Assembly (NCBI RefSeq): GCF_015565955.1
Contig: NZ_CP064760.1
Coordinates: 1,798,001 to 1,862,000, forward strand
DNA length: 64,000 nucleotides
Direction: 5' to 3'
DNA from: Microbacterium schleiferi
Lineage (GTDB): Bacteria > Actinomycetota > Actinomycetes > Actinomycetales > Microbacteriaceae
In this document: positions 11,222 to 19,539 of the stretch, one piece after another
Layout: each line of letters starts with the position of its first letter
Position numbering within the stretch: position 1 is the stretch's first letter
The notes under the pieces: model-generated
What the model saw: the letters and a program-made list of their open reading frames with translations, nothing else
Database searches by the model: none
Told to the model about the DNA's origin: nothing
Made by a program: the position numbers and the translations under genes

Positions 11222-11295
11222 GGGGGCGTAGCTCAATGGTAGAGTCCCAGTCTTCCAAACTGGTTGTGCGGGTTCGATTCCCGTCGCCCCCTCCA
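11222..11295 (+). tRNA. tRNA-Gly (anticodon TCC), insertion site of the island
   Basis: Acceptor GGGGGCG pairs with CGCCCCC, D-arm TAGCTCAATGGTAGAG, anticodon loop CTTCCAA in a CCAGT/ACTGG stem, T-arm GGGTTCGATTCCC, discriminator T, and encoded CCA at 11293-11295. The 3' half from 11248 is repeated at 31951, so the functional 3' half was probably supplied by the integrated element. Confidence 0.97.
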
Positions 11296-11312
11296 ATGGC
11301 CCGATGTGCCGC
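11248..11312 (+). other. attL core of the tRNA-Gly island
   Basis: 65 bp running from the anticodon stem of tRNA-Gly past its CCA end. It matches 31951-32015 at 63 of 65 positions. The repeat opens with the dyad CAGT-CTTCCAA-ACTG, and a 7-bp centre in the anticodon loop is the usual strand-exchange region of tyrosine integrases that use tRNA genes. Confidence 0.85.
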
Positions 11313-11335
11313 CCCAGGCGGTGCGGCGGGCCATT
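11295..11335 (+). terminator. Hairpin after tRNA-Gly
   Basis: AATGGCCCG at 11295-11303 pairs with CGGGCCATT at 11327-11335, with an inner CCGCC/GGCGG stem. A likely tRNA terminator. The equivalent sequence after attR (from 31999) is similar but the stem is degraded. Confidence 0.6.
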
Positions 11336-11432
11336 CGCGTTGGTGCCGTAGGAACCGATCCAGCGTGCGGGTGGGCCCACGCCGCCCGAGGCTCCGCGCG
11401 GCGCGCAGCGCCGGGTGGAGTGGCGGTGGGGA

Positions 11433-11453
11433 CGATTCCCGTCACCCCCTCCA
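11433..11453 (+). repeat. Third tRNA-Gly 3'-end fragment
   Basis: 21 bp matching the tRNA-Gly T-arm/acceptor end (CGATTCCCGTC then CCCCCTCCA) with one mismatch. It lies 138 bp inside the attL repeat. It looks like a scar of a separate integration or the original inner edge of the element. Confidence 0.6.
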
Positions 11454-11460
11454 CGCGGAA

Positions 11461-11494
11461 AATGCCCGGTCAGATGCTCAATCTGCCGGGCATT
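11461..11494 (-). terminator. Terminator downstream of the integrase remnant
   Basis: Inverted repeat AATGCCCGG-t-CAGAT, loop GCTCA, then ATCTG and CCGGGCATT. It lies 50 bp after the integrase stop on the minus strand, at the element edge. Confidence 0.65.
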
Positions 11495-11518
11495 CCCCGT
11501 CTTACCGAGCGGCCCCGG

Positions 11519-11545
11519 TGTCACGAGTTCCGCGCGGACTGTCAC
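11519..11545 (+). promoter_or_regulatory. Left-end arm-type sites of the integrase (TGTCAC pair)
   Basis: Two TGTCAC boxes at 11519-11524 and 11540-11545, 21 bp apart, the first followed by GAGTT. The same pair, spacing and GAGTT occur at 31831-31857 just inside the right end. Matching short repeats inside both ends are expected for integrase arm sites. Confidence 0.5.
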
Positions 11546-12112
11546 TAACCACCCGCGATGGCCTGCCCCAGGGCAGCTACCGCACCCGCTGCTGAGGCGT
11601 CCCCCACGTGCGGGTACGTCCGCATGAGCACCGCGGGATCGTGCCCCAGGATCCGCGCCACGACGTGCGGCGGCTGCCCCGCCTCGAGCATGATCGTCGC
11701 GACCGAGTGCCGGATGTCGTGCACCCGGATCACCGGCACTCCGGCGGTCGCCATGAGGGCCAGCACTTCGCGGCGGAATCCCCAAGGTGTGATCGGCTCG
11801 CCGGCGGCGTCGATAGCGACGAGCCGGTCGTCCGCTCCGCGGTGGTCGCCGATGGGCACGACGTTCGATGAGCCGAGGGTACGCTCCCGGGTCGGTGCGA
11901 GCGCGCGCCGCGCTTCAGGGGTGAGCGGCACCGTGCGGCGTGAGCGCGCGGACTTCGGCGTCGTCGTGACGACCTGATCGCCGACGAGCACTCGCGTCCG
12001 ACGCACTGTGACGGTGCCTGCGGCGAGATCCACGTCGGACCAACGCGCGCCGAGCACCTCACCCCGCCGCATTCCCATCCCGAGCAAGTAGACCGTCGGC
12101 GAGCTGGCGCGG
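11545..12112 (-). pseudogene. Tyrosine integrase/recombinase, catalytic half only
   Basis: About 185 recognisable residues of a phage integrase catalytic domain: first Arg in GMRRGEVLGARWSDV, HxxR box in HDIRHSVAT, second His in ILGHDP, and nucleophile Tyr in LMRTYPHV. All catalytic residues are present, but the N-terminal arm- and core-binding domains are missing. At about 12090-12112 the sequence runs into an unrelated reading frame on the other strand. Codons upstream of about 12112 in this frame are not integrase-like, so the element probably cannot move itself. The position next to the tRNA is canonical. Confidence 0.85.
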
Positions 12113-12442
12113 CGCCACGCGGAAGCACAATCGGGGGCCGAAGCGTACGCCGACACCCTGGAGGACTCGACGCAGCGCATCACGGCCGCGACGAGGAAGC
12201 TCGTAGCGGAGAACCTGCAGCAGTCAGCCGACATCTGGGGGCGGCTGTTCGGCAAGATCGACGGCCCCGGGTCGGCGCTCGGCGCAGCGCAGAAGCTCCG
12301 GATCGGACTTGATAAGGTCACCGCGGCCGCCGCGGGCAGCTCCGACGCGATCGACGAACTCAGCCCCTACCTGCAGCAGATCCGCGAGGACTCGAAAACG
12401 CCGGTGCGCCCATCCCTCAACGAGGGAGTGGGCGCACCGTGA
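12092..12442 (+). pseudogene. C-terminal fragment of a phage tail tape-measure-like protein
   Basis: An open frame without a start codon (stop at 12089-12091, end TGA at 12440) gives about 116 residues of Ala/Leu/Gln-rich helical sequence (LVAENLQQSADIWGRLFGKI, DELSPYLQQIREDSKTP). This composition and ending resemble C-termini of actinophage tape-measure or minor tail proteins. It abuts the broken integrase on the opposite strand, indicating a deletion that fused the int end of a prophage to its tail region. Identification is by style only. Confidence 0.4.
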
Positions 12443-12476
12443 AAATTAGGAACCAACCGAAATACGGAGCTGGCTG

Positions 12477-12524
12477 TGAGCCAGAGGCTCATGCTCAGAG
12501 GGTCAGCTGTGAGCCAGCGGCTCA
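12477..12524. repeat. Two tandem copies of a small hairpin
   Basis: TGAGCC-n3-GGCTCA occurs at 12477-12491 and 12510-12524, 33 bp apart, within slightly longer direct repeats. It lies downstream of the DUF3800 stop on its strand and may end that transcript. Confidence 0.5.
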
Positions 12525-12570
12525 TGCGTTCCCTGCGTGGATTGTACCCACACAACCTGAGCGTATTCAA

Positions 12571-13344
12571 TCAGTCGGCCTGCCCGACGACTCGAAGCTT
12601 CGGGCGCTCTACTCCGGGCTCCGGAGGGCGCAGCGTCGCAATATTCACGCGTCCGACCCGGACGTCCTCGAGGCTATCGAGAGCGAACGCGGCCATGAGG
12701 CGCGCCGCGACTTTCGACTTGGGCGAATTCGGGTTCGATCCCGGCCGGCGGCTTTCTCCGGCATTCCTGCGGCGCTCGAACGCGATCGCACCCGCCGTCA
12801 AATCCGCAAGCTGCAACAAGTCCATGCTCTTCGAATCGGCGCAGAGCGCGCTAACGATGCTGGTGTTCTTGAACCTGGCGTTCACCCTCCTACGAACCTC
12901 CTCGTCAAGCGAGAACGTCTCAGGGGTTGACAGATCGTCAAGGATTACGGATACAAGCTCTCGCCGATTGATGACACCGCAAAGCAGCTTCGCGGCCACG
13001 TGAGCATGTGCCTCCCACACCTCTACTCCGGGGAACGGGTCGAATCGGTCGCGATTGACGACTGAGGCAACGATGTGAGCATCAGACTCTGCCAGCGCAT
13101 CTACTGCTGCGTAGTACGCAGGCAAGGAGCCGCTCGTAATCTCACTGAACTTGAACTCAGATGAGAAGCGAGTCTTGTCGCGCACAGCCCGCATCGCCCT
13201 GGCTAGCCTTCCCGGAGACCGGACCTTTATCGCTCCCATCACGAAGAACCGGCTCCCGCTGGCACGCGAGCCGCTTTCATCTATGAAGATGGTCGACGTC
13301 GGGTACCCCGAGGGGACACTGACTGCGTCTGATGTTTCCCGCAT
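12571..13344 (-). CDS. DUF3800 domain-containing protein
   Basis: 257 residues. Hallmarks of DUF3800 are the N-terminal FIDESG (about residue 20), the SSEFKFSEI segment, and the C-terminal SMDLLQLADLTAGAI with a conserved Asp. The family has a predicted RNase-H-like fold and is common in prophages and genomic islands; a nuclease role is predicted but not proved. The start is ATG at 13344, preceded by a G-rich stretch (GGGGGG) with 5-nt spacing. An in-frame start 84 bp further upstream is possible. It sits alone between the phage remnant and the IS cluster. Confidence 0.8.
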   Translation of the reverse strand: MRETSDAVSVPSGYPTSTIFIDESGSRASGSRFFVMGAIKVRSPGRLARAMRAVRDKTRFSSEFKFSEITSGSLPAYYAAVDALAESDAHIVASVVNRDRFDPFPGVEVWEAHAHVAAKLLCGVINRRELVSVILDDLSTPETFSLDEEVRRRVNARFKNTSIVSALCADSKSMDLLQLADLTAGAIAFERRRNAGESRRPGSNPNSPKSKVAARLMAAFALDSLEDVRVGRVNIATLRPPEPGVERPKLRVVGQAD

Positions 13345-13677
13345 GAGCGCCCCCCAATGAGTCAAGCCGACCGAATCACATGGGTGTGATTCTACGACGG
13401 TCGCCACCCGCAACTCCACTGGAATCACTCCAGATAGGTCCGGGCAAAGGGCTCTATCCGCCGAAGAGCGCCACTAGGCCGTGTTGATCAAGAGGTTTCG
13501 TTCCTCGGTGGGCAAGTCTTGAACGGTGACGCGACAGGAGATCTCTGACGAGGTGTGGGCCGTGATGGAGCCGTTGATGCCGACGGCGACCGGGAGGTCC
13601 CTGTGCGTCAGGATGGGGTGAGACACCAGCACTGCTGACCTTCGCACTGCACGGGGCGAGAACGGACCAATACTGAG

Positions 13678-14082
13678 ATGACGATGACGGTTGCTGACGT
13701 CGGCACCGATGATGGGGCTATGGCTCCTCGTGCTGACCGGCCCAAGAGGCGGACGTTCACCGCCGAGTTCAAAGCGGCGATCCTGGCCGAGTACGACGCC
13801 GCGGACCGCTCTGGGCGTGGGGAGATCCTGCGCCGGGAGGGCCTGTACACCTCCCACATCATCGAGTGGCGCAAGGCCGCGGCCGCCGGCTCGCTGTCCG
13901 GGCTGGGCAGCAAGCCGCGGGACCGGCGCGAGCGGGAGCTGCAGGCGCTACGGGCCCGGGCGGAGAAGGCCGAGGCCGAGCTGGCCAAGACCAGGGCGGC
14001 GCTGGACCTGATGGGAAAAGCACACGCGCTCTTGGAGACGCTCTCCGAGAGCGCGGACAAGCCGCCGCGGTCGCCGCGGTGA
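13678..14082 (+). CDS. IS3-family transposase OrfA (HTH protein)
   Basis: 134 residues. N-terminal helix-turn-helix (RRTFTAEFKAAILAEYD, then LRREGLYTSHIIEWRKA) and a C-terminal leucine-zipper-like coil (RERELQALRARAEKAEAEL). It binds the element ends. It overlaps orfB by GTGA at 14079-14082, so orfB may be made by coupled re-initiation or by frameshifting. Confidence 0.88.
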   Translation: MTMTVADVGTDDGAMAPRADRPKRRTFTAEFKAAILAEYDAADRSGRGEILRREGLYTSHIIEWRKAAAAGSLSGLGSKPRDRRERELQALRARAEKAEAELAKTRAALDLMGKAHALLETLSESADKPPRSPR

Positions 14083-15080
14083 TCAACCCGGCCGTCGACG
14101 GGCTGGCCGAGCACGTCGGCACCGCGGCTGCGTGCGCGCTGCTGGGTCGCTCCCGCGCCAGTCACTACCGGGCCAAGAACCCGCCACCGCCACGTCCACG
14201 GACACCGCGGCCGGCACCGGCGAACAAGCTGTCCGCCGCCGAGCGGGCCCACGTGCTGGCCGTGTTGACCAGCCAGCGGTTCGCGGACAAGTCGGTCGCC
14301 CAGGTCTGGGCCACGCTGCTGGACGAGGGCACCTACCTGTGCTCGATGTCCACGATGCACCGGATCCTGCGCGAGCACGACATGGCCGGGGAACGGCGCC
14401 GGCAGGCGAGCCACCCGCCCCGGACCCGGCCCGAGCTCGTCGCGACGGCGCCGGGGCAGGTGTGGAGTTGGGACATCACAAAGCTCAAGGGGCCGGAGCG
14501 GGGCGTGTACTACGACCTGTACGTCGTGCTCGACATCTTCTCCAGGTTCGTCGTGGGCTGGACCATCGCGGCCCGCGAGGACGCCGAGATCGCCAAGAAC
14601 CTGCTCGAGCACGCCATGGGCATCCATGGCGTGCCGGAGGCGATCCACGCCGACCGCGGGACCTCGATGACCTCCAAACCGGTCGCTCAGCTGCTCGTCG
14701 ACCTCGGGGTGGCCAGGTCGCACTCCCGCCCGCACGTGTCGAACGACAACCCTTACAGCGAGGCGGCGTTCAAGACGCTGAAGTACGCCCCGGTCTTCCC
14801 CGAGCGCTTCGGGTCCCTGGCCGACGCCGGCGCGTTCGCCGAGCAGTTCTTCGCCTACTACAACCACGAGCACCGCCACTGCGGGATCGGGCTGCACACC
14901 CCCGCCAGCGTCCACTTCGGCACCGCCGGGCAGGTCCGCGCCCAGCGCCAGGCCACCCTGGACGCGGCCTACGCCGCCCGTCCCGAGCGCTTCGGCCACC
15001 GCCGACCCCAGGCGCCCAAGCTGCCCGAGGCCGCCTGGATCAACCAGCCCTCACAGGAGGCCCTCATACAGACCGCCTGA
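14079..15080 (+). CDS. IS3-family transposase OrfB (DDE integrase domain)
   Basis: 333 residues from GTG at 14079. An HTH_21-like region is followed by an rve integrase core: Asp in WSWDITKLKG, Asp in IHADRGTSM and Glu in NDNPYSEAAFKTLK, so the DDE triad is complete. Full length with no internal stop, so the element may be active. Confidence 0.9.
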   Translation: MINPAVDGLAEHVGTAAACALLGRSRASHYRAKNPPPPRPRTPRPAPANKLSAAERAHVLAVLTSQRFADKSVAQVWATLLDEGTYLCSMSTMHRILREHDMAGERRRQASHPPRTRPELVATAPGQVWSWDITKLKGPERGVYYDLYVVLDIFSRFVVGWTIAAREDAEIAKNLLEHAMGIHGVPEAIHADRGTSMTSKPVAQLLVDLGVARSHSRPHVSNDNPYSEAAFKTLKYAPVFPERFGSLADAGAFAEQFFAYYNHEHRHCGIGLHTPASVHFGTAGQVRAQRQATLDAAYAARPERFGHRRPQAPKLPEAAWINQPSQEALIQTA

Positions 15081-16049
15081 CGGAATCTGTCTCACCCGCC
15101 TTGACACTTTCCGGGTCGCGGCCGTGGACAGATCACCGACTCACTGTTGAGGGGATGGCGTGGAAGTACCGGACCGGGGCGCCGTGGCGGGACGTGCCGG
15201 ATCGGTTCGGGAAGTGGAACTCGATCTACAAGCGGTTCAACCGGTGGGCCGAGGACGGCACCTGGGAGCGACTGCTCGCCGAGGTGCAGAAGCAGGCTGA
15301 CGCTGCCGGGAAGATCGACTGGGTCGTCTCGATCGACTCCACGATCGCGCGTGTGCATCAGCACGGCGCGACCCTCGCCCGGGACACAGGGGGCTCTGCC
15401 GAATCACAAGAATCCGTGGTTCGAGCCGCCTGATCACGGGATCGGCCGCTCCCGGGGCGGGCTCACGACCAAGCTGCACCTGGTCTGCGACGGTCGCGGC
15501 CGGCCGCTGGGGATGATGATCACCGGCGGGAACATCAACGACACCACGATGATGACCGCCGTGCTCGAGGACATCCGCGTGCCCCGCGACGGGAAGGGCC
15601 GGCCCCGCACCCGCCCCGACCGGGTACTCGCCGATAAGGGCTACCCATCGAAGGCGAACCGGGCATGGCTGCGCGACCGCGGTATCGCCGCGACCATCCC
15701 GGAGCGTGACGATCAGATCGCGCACCGCCGCAAGAAGCCGGGCCGGCCGATCGACTTCGGCGACCAGCAGCAGGAGCGATACAAGGGCCGCAACGTCGTC
15801 GAACGCTGCTTCAACAGGCTCAAGCAGTGGCGTGGCATCGCGATGCGCTCCGACAAGCTCGTCCGCACCTACCGCGCCGCCGTCAGCCTCGCCGCCACGC
15901 TGATCTGGATCAAATCAGACTTGATCAACACGGCCTAGGGGACGCTTGCTGATCTCGCTCGCTTGCGAGGACGGCGTGGCCCATAGCACCGGGTAGGCTT
16001 CCGGCCCTTCGCGGCTCAGAGTTGCTGAGCTATCGGGTCAGCCCAGTAG

Positions 16050-16320
16050 CTAGCCTATGGAGTCGAAGAGATCCGCCGTCAGCTTCGGGCGGTCGATCGT
16101 GTGTCCACAGGCCGACCCGCGCGCTCGCTCTGAATGTTCGTCGCAATGTGGCCGGCTTCCTCGAACTCGTCCGTGGCCGCTGCGTCTCCGTCGCGGCCGA
16201 GGTAGTAGATGTCGGCGCCCACTACGCGGGCGTCGTCGTCGAAGTAGCGGGCCCGTTCCCGCTGCCCCCGGCGCAATCCACGTCGCACGCGATGGCGCGC
16301 AGCTATCGGCGGATTCGAAT
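16050..16320 (-). pseudogene. Degraded 3' end of an unrecognised gene
   Basis: Minus-strand frames here look protein-like in pieces: an acidic segment containing RYFDDDARVVGADIYYLGR, then after an apparent one-base loss near 16110 the C-terminus TIDRPKLTADLFDSIG with a TAG at 16050. I recognise no family. It lies between the IS5 copy and the catabolic operon and may be what the island's cargo displaced. The rest of 15939-16344 shows nothing I can assign. Confidence 0.3.
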
Positions 16321-16344
16321 CGTGGGCGAATGCGGGGCGCGTCG

Positions 16345-17307
16345 TCAGCGGGTGACCGGATCGCTGGCGTCGAGCAACTCGAGCTCGGCGCGCCCGGGCA
16401 TCCCCTCCCAATCGCCGGGCACCAGACATGCGAACGCACCGCTGCGCACCGCGGTGTGCAGCCGCGTTTCGAACGTCCGCCCCTCCAGTAGCTCGGCGAG
16501 GTAGCCTGCGACGAAGGCGTCGCCGGCTCCGACCGTGTCGAGCGGCTGGATGCTGAGGGCTGGCGTCGCTAGCCAGCGGCCGTCGGCGAGGAGCGCGGCA
16601 CCGTCGGATCCCCTCTTGATGACGGCTTCGCGCGCGCCCCACGCTGCGAATCGCTCGGCCTGGCGGCGGGCGTCGTTCTCACCCGTCAGCAGCTCCCCCT
16701 CCGCGTCACTTGCGAAGACGATGTCGGCCGCTTCGGCGATGGTCCTGAGCGCACGTGCTGCATCCGACGACGACGGCCACAGCGCCCGGCGGTGGTTCAC
16801 ATCGAACGACACGGTGGCGCCCCCCGAGCGCGCCAGCGCGATCGCCTCCTCCACAGTCGCCCGCGCGGTCTTCGACAGCGCCGGGGTGATACCTGTTACG
16901 TGCAGGACGCGTGCCTTCGCGATCGCGTCCCGCGGCAGGTCCTCGGGTCTCAATGCGGCGCCGGCACTGTGCGCGCGGTGGTACCAGACGTGTTGCGTCT
17001 CCGACGAGCGCCGCTCTTTGAGCATCAAACCCGTGGGCGCGCCGTGGTCACGCACCGCGTGCACGCGCACGCCCTCCGCGGCGAGCTCTCGCAGGACCAG
17101 ATCGCCCACGCCGTCCGCGCCGACCCGTCCCACCCAGCCCGTGTGCCCGCCGAGCCGGGCCACGCCGATCGCGACATTGCTCTCGGCTCCCCCGATCCCG
17201 AGGTGGAACTGTCGGGAGTGGGAGAGCGGACCAATCGACTCGGCCCGGAAGAGGCCCATGGTCTCGCCGACGGACACGAGGTCGAGCCGATCCTCCCGTT
17301 CGCTCAT
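16345..17307 (-). CDS. PfkB-family sugar kinase, 2-keto-3-deoxygluconate kinase-like
   Basis: 320 residues. PfkB fold: N-terminal substrate-binding GGAESNVAIGVARLGG and the C-terminal signature DTVGAGDAFVAGYL, with the catalytic Asp in the second GD. Closest in style to KdgK, which phosphorylates 2-keto-3-deoxy sugar acids at C6 with ATP. It is the last gene of the minus operon and overlaps the aldolase stop by 4 bp (start ATG at 17307). Kinase and aldolase side by side give the classic lower Entner-Doudoroff pair. The sugar stereochemistry cannot be inferred. Confidence 0.85.
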   Translation of the reverse strand: MSEREDRLDLVSVGETMGLFRAESIGPLSHSRQFHLGIGGAESNVAIGVARLGGHTGWVGRVGADGVGDLVLRELAAEGVRVHAVRDHGAPTGLMLKERRSSETQHVWYHRAHSAGAALRPEDLPRDAIAKARVLHVTGITPALSKTARATVEEAIALARSGGATVSFDVNHRRALWPSSSDAARALRTIAEAADIVFASDAEGELLTGENDARRQAERFAAWGAREAVIKRGSDGAALLADGRWLATPALSIQPLDTVGAGDAFVAGYLAELLEGRTFETRLHTAVRSGAFACLVPGDWEGMPGRAELELLDASDPVTR

Positions 17308-17963
17308 CCTCGCCCTCGACCATCGCGAAGGGTGGCGACGAATGCCCGCGCCCGCCCGCGAAGAGCATCCGGATTGCCGCCTCGCAGCGAATCGCCGAGA
17401 AGAGGCCCGCCGACGCTCACCGCACGTGCGCCGGCGGTGATCCAGGCGACGGCCTCGTCGAGGCCCACGCCGCCGCTGGGTACGACCTCCACGTCGGGCA
17501 TGGGTCCGCGCAGTTGCCCGAGGTACTCGCTGCCGACCAGGCTCGCGGGAAACACCTTGACGGCGGAAGCGCCTGCGCTCCACACGCGGTGGATCTCGGT
17601 GGGGCTTAATGCGCCCGGGAACACGGGCACACCCCGCTCCACGCACAGGCGCACGACGTCCACGTCCGCCACGGGCGTGACGACGAAGGACGCGCCGGCA
17701 TCCAGCGCCCGCATCGCCTGATCCGGGTCGACGATGCTGCCCACCCCGATGTCCGCGTCGTCACCGTGGGCATCGATGAAGGCGGGGAGCGCGTCGAGCA
17801 CGCCGGGTGTCGTCAGCGTCATCTCGACGCAGCCGATACCCTCCTCGACGAGCGTCCGGACGGCGGCGACGCACTCCGCTGGCGCCTCCGCCCTCAGCAC
17901 CGCGATGAGCGGGGTCTCCTGGAGGAGCCGAGGGAGTGGTCGCGGCCACCGGTCCTCATGCAT
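17304..17963 (-). CDS. KDPG/KHG aldolase family protein
   Basis: 219 residues, class I aldolase TIM barrel. Schiff-base Lys in SAVKVFPASLVG, general-base Glu in GCVEMTLTTPG, and a glycine-rich phosphate loop in VVPSGGVG. It should cleave a phosphorylated 2-keto-3-deoxy acid to pyruvate and a triose phosphate, acting after the kinase it overlaps. The first loop has TLTT, not TLRT as in E. coli Eda, so the substrate may differ. ATG at 17963 (MHEDRW) lies 29 bp after the SDR gene. Confidence 0.88.
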   Translation of the reverse strand: MHEDRWPRPLPRLLQETPLIAVLRAEAPAECVAAVRTLVEEGIGCVEMTLTTPGVLDALPAFIDAHGDDADIGVGSIVDPDQAMRALDAGASFVVTPVADVDVVRLCVERGVPVFPGALSPTEIHRVWSAGASAVKVFPASLVGSEYLGQLRGPMPDVEVVPSGGVGLDEAVAWITAGARAVSVGGPLLGDSLRGGNPDALRGRARAFVATLRDGRGRG

Positions 17964-17992
17964 GGCCGCGCCTCCGCAGGTCCGAGGACATG

Positions 17993-18721
17993 TCAGATCC
18001 TGCTCGGGTACAACTCGACCTCCGGCACGTAGGCGCGTGGCGGGAGCGCGAGCAGCGCCAGGCAGACATCGGCGACGTCGTCGGGATGCAGAGCGTGGGC
18101 CATGACCTCCGCGGGCACGGGGACGGGTCGTTTGGCGACCAGCGGAGTGTCGGTCAAGCCGGGAAAGAGCACGCTGACCCGGATGCCGCGTTCCCGCTCC
18201 TCCTGCATCGTCGCGTGCGCGAGGCCGACCACGCCGGACTTGGCTGCCTGGTAGGCGGCTCCGGACTGGTCGGGCTTCTTCGCCGCCGAGGACGTGATGT
18301 GCAGCAGGAGGCCGTCGCCCTGCGCCCGGAAGAGCGGGAGGGCCGCCTGGGTCAGCGAGAATGCGGCATCCAGGTTCGCCGCCAGCACGTCGCGCCATCC
18401 CGCCTCGGAGAGGACCTCCAGCGCGCGATCGGTGATGTTCCCGCCGACGGCGTTCACGACGGCATCGATGCGGCCGAACTCCTGCACTCCCGCCTCGACC
18501 GCCGCCCGCATCTGACCGGGATCGGCAGCGGCGGCCACGTGCGTGCGCACCCGTCCTCCCTCAGCCGTGACGGCGTCGGCGAGGTCGGCGAGGGCATCGC
18601 CATTGCGCGCGACGGCGACCACGGCCGCTCCTCGGAGCGCCGCGGCGCGCGCGACCGCGCTGCCCATCCCTCCGGTCGCGCCGGCGACCAGGACCACCTT
18701 GCCAGCGACTGGATCACCCAT
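17993..18721 (-). CDS. SDR family oxidoreductase
   Basis: 242 residues, Rossmann short-chain dehydrogenase. Cofactor loop AGATGGMGSAVA near the N-terminus, NAVGG after strand 4, catalytic Ser in HITSSAAKK and YxxxK in AAYQAAKSG. It interconverts a hydroxyl and a keto group using NAD(P). The start overlaps the isomerase stop by one base (TGATG). In this operon it probably oxidises or reduces a sugar-derived intermediate. Confidence 0.88.
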   Translation of the reverse strand: MGDPVAGKVVLVAGATGGMGSAVARAAALRGAAVVAVARNGDALADLADAVTAEGGRVRTHVAAAADPGQMRAAVEAGVQEFGRIDAVVNAVGGNITDRALEVLSEAGWRDVLAANLDAAFSLTQAALPLFRAQGDGLLLHITSSAAKKPDQSGAAYQAAKSGVVGLAHATMQEERERGIRVSVLFPGLTDTPLVAKRPVPVPAEVMAHALHPDDVADVCLALLALPPRAYVPEVELYPSRI

Positions 18722-19539
18722 CAGCGACCCTCCTCGATGATGCGGCGGACGAATCCGAGGTCGGTCCTCGTCTGATCGACCACCTGGCCGAAGGGGAGGT
18801 CGTAATGCCCGTGGAAGGAGAGCACTCCGCCGTACCCGCGCTCACGGAGATGCCGCAGGATGTCGTCCCAGGCGACAGCGCCGTCCGCGACCCCGAGCCA
18901 GTCCGATCCCCAGACGCGCTGTCCGGACTCGCGCAGGCCGCCGGCCGACCAGCCCCCGTTCTTGACACCGACGCACCGCAGGCGCTCGCCGAGGAGATCG
19001 AACGTGAGCCGCCAGTCTTCGCGACCGTCCTGGACGCTCTGGTTGCCCGGATCGATGTAGGTCCCGACGACGCCCGGATCGGTGTCGGCCGTGAGCGCAG
19101 CCGCGAGCGCGCCGGAGGAATGGATGGTGCCGCCGTGCAGCTGCACGAGTAGGGTGATGCCGCGCCTCGACGCCACCTCGGCCAGCGCCGCCAGCTCTCG
19201 ACGGGCGCGCTCCAGAACCGCGGCGTAGCGCTCGGTGGCGTCGTAGTACCAGTAGCCCACGCGGACGGTCGGGATGCCGGCCTCCGCGCACGCTCCGAGG
19301 ACGCGATCAACGGGGTAGCGATCGACGTCGGTCATGTCGGTCGTGGCGGTCAGGACGGGGGTCGGCGACTGCGCGAACCGCCGTAGGGAGGACTCGATCG
19401 ACGCGGCGTCCGCCGGCGTCGCGGGGAAGCCCTCGCGGATGAGCAGGTCGATGCCGTCGAATCCGAGCTCGGCGGCGGTATCGGCAACCACCTCCGACGA
19501 ACGATCGGCGAAGAGCTTGGTGAACAGGGCCGTCTTCAC
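18721..19539 (-). CDS. Sugar phosphate isomerase/epimerase family protein (xylose-isomerase-like TIM barrel)
   Basis: 272 residues of the AP-endonuclease-2-like TIM-barrel superfamily. Metal-site segments are LLVQLHGGTIH, GTYIDPGNQ, CVGVKNGGW and the C-terminal VLSFHGHYD; the N-terminal GFDGIDLLIREG is typical. Members isomerise or epimerise sugars, or dehydrate inosose, with a divalent metal. GTG at 19539 overlaps the restored ThuA stop by 4 bp (GTGA), so the order of translation is ThuA, then this enzyme, then the SDR. Confidence 0.82.
   Translation of the reverse strand: MKTALFTKLFADRSSEVVADTAAELGFDGIDLLIREGFPATPADAASIESSLRRFAQSPTPVLTATTDMTDVDRYPVDRVLGACAEAGIPTVRVGYWYYDATERYAAVLERARRELAALAEVASRRGITLLVQLHGGTIHSSGALAAALTADTDPGVVGTYIDPGNQSVQDGREDWRLTFDLLGERLRCVGVKNGGWSAGGLRESGQRVWGSDWLGVADGAVAWDDILRHLRERGYGGVLSFHGHYDLPFGQVVDQTRTDLGFVRRIIEEGR

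Larger units (their letters stand above)
13600..15113 (+). mobile_element. IS3-family element inserted in the IS5 copy
   Basis: 1514 bp, bounded by GGTC duplications (13596-13599 and 15114-15117). Imperfect terminal repeats share GGTGAGACA about 20 bp inside each end. Comparison with the uninterrupted IS5 copy 2 fixes both edges exactly. It carries orfA and orfB in IS3 order. Confidence 0.92.
13477..15935 (+). mobile_element. IS5-family element (IS427-like), copy 1, interrupted by an IS3-family element
   Basis: The ends GGCCGTGTTGATCAAG and its complement are flanked by TA target duplications (13475-76 and 15936-37). After removing the 1514-bp insert and its 4-bp duplication it is 941 bp, the same length as copy 2 at 30163-31103. 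Its transposase reads on the plus strand, opposite to copy 2. Confidence 0.92.
13526..15938 (+). pseudogene. IS5-family transposase, split by IS3 insertion
   Basis: The first 74 nt of the N-terminal frame (GTG at 13526) precede the inserted IS3 element; the rest resumes at 15114. The distal part repeats the two-frame layout of copy 2: Asp in VSIDSTIARVHQH in the first frame, then LADKGY and VERCFNRLKQWR (DDE residues) in the second. The transposase is inactivated here by the insertion. Confidence 0.9.

Noticed and set aside
12571..13344. A complete defence system around DUF3800
   Set aside because: DUF3800 is common on mobile DNA, but the neighbours are phage debris and IS elements; no partner gene supports a named system.
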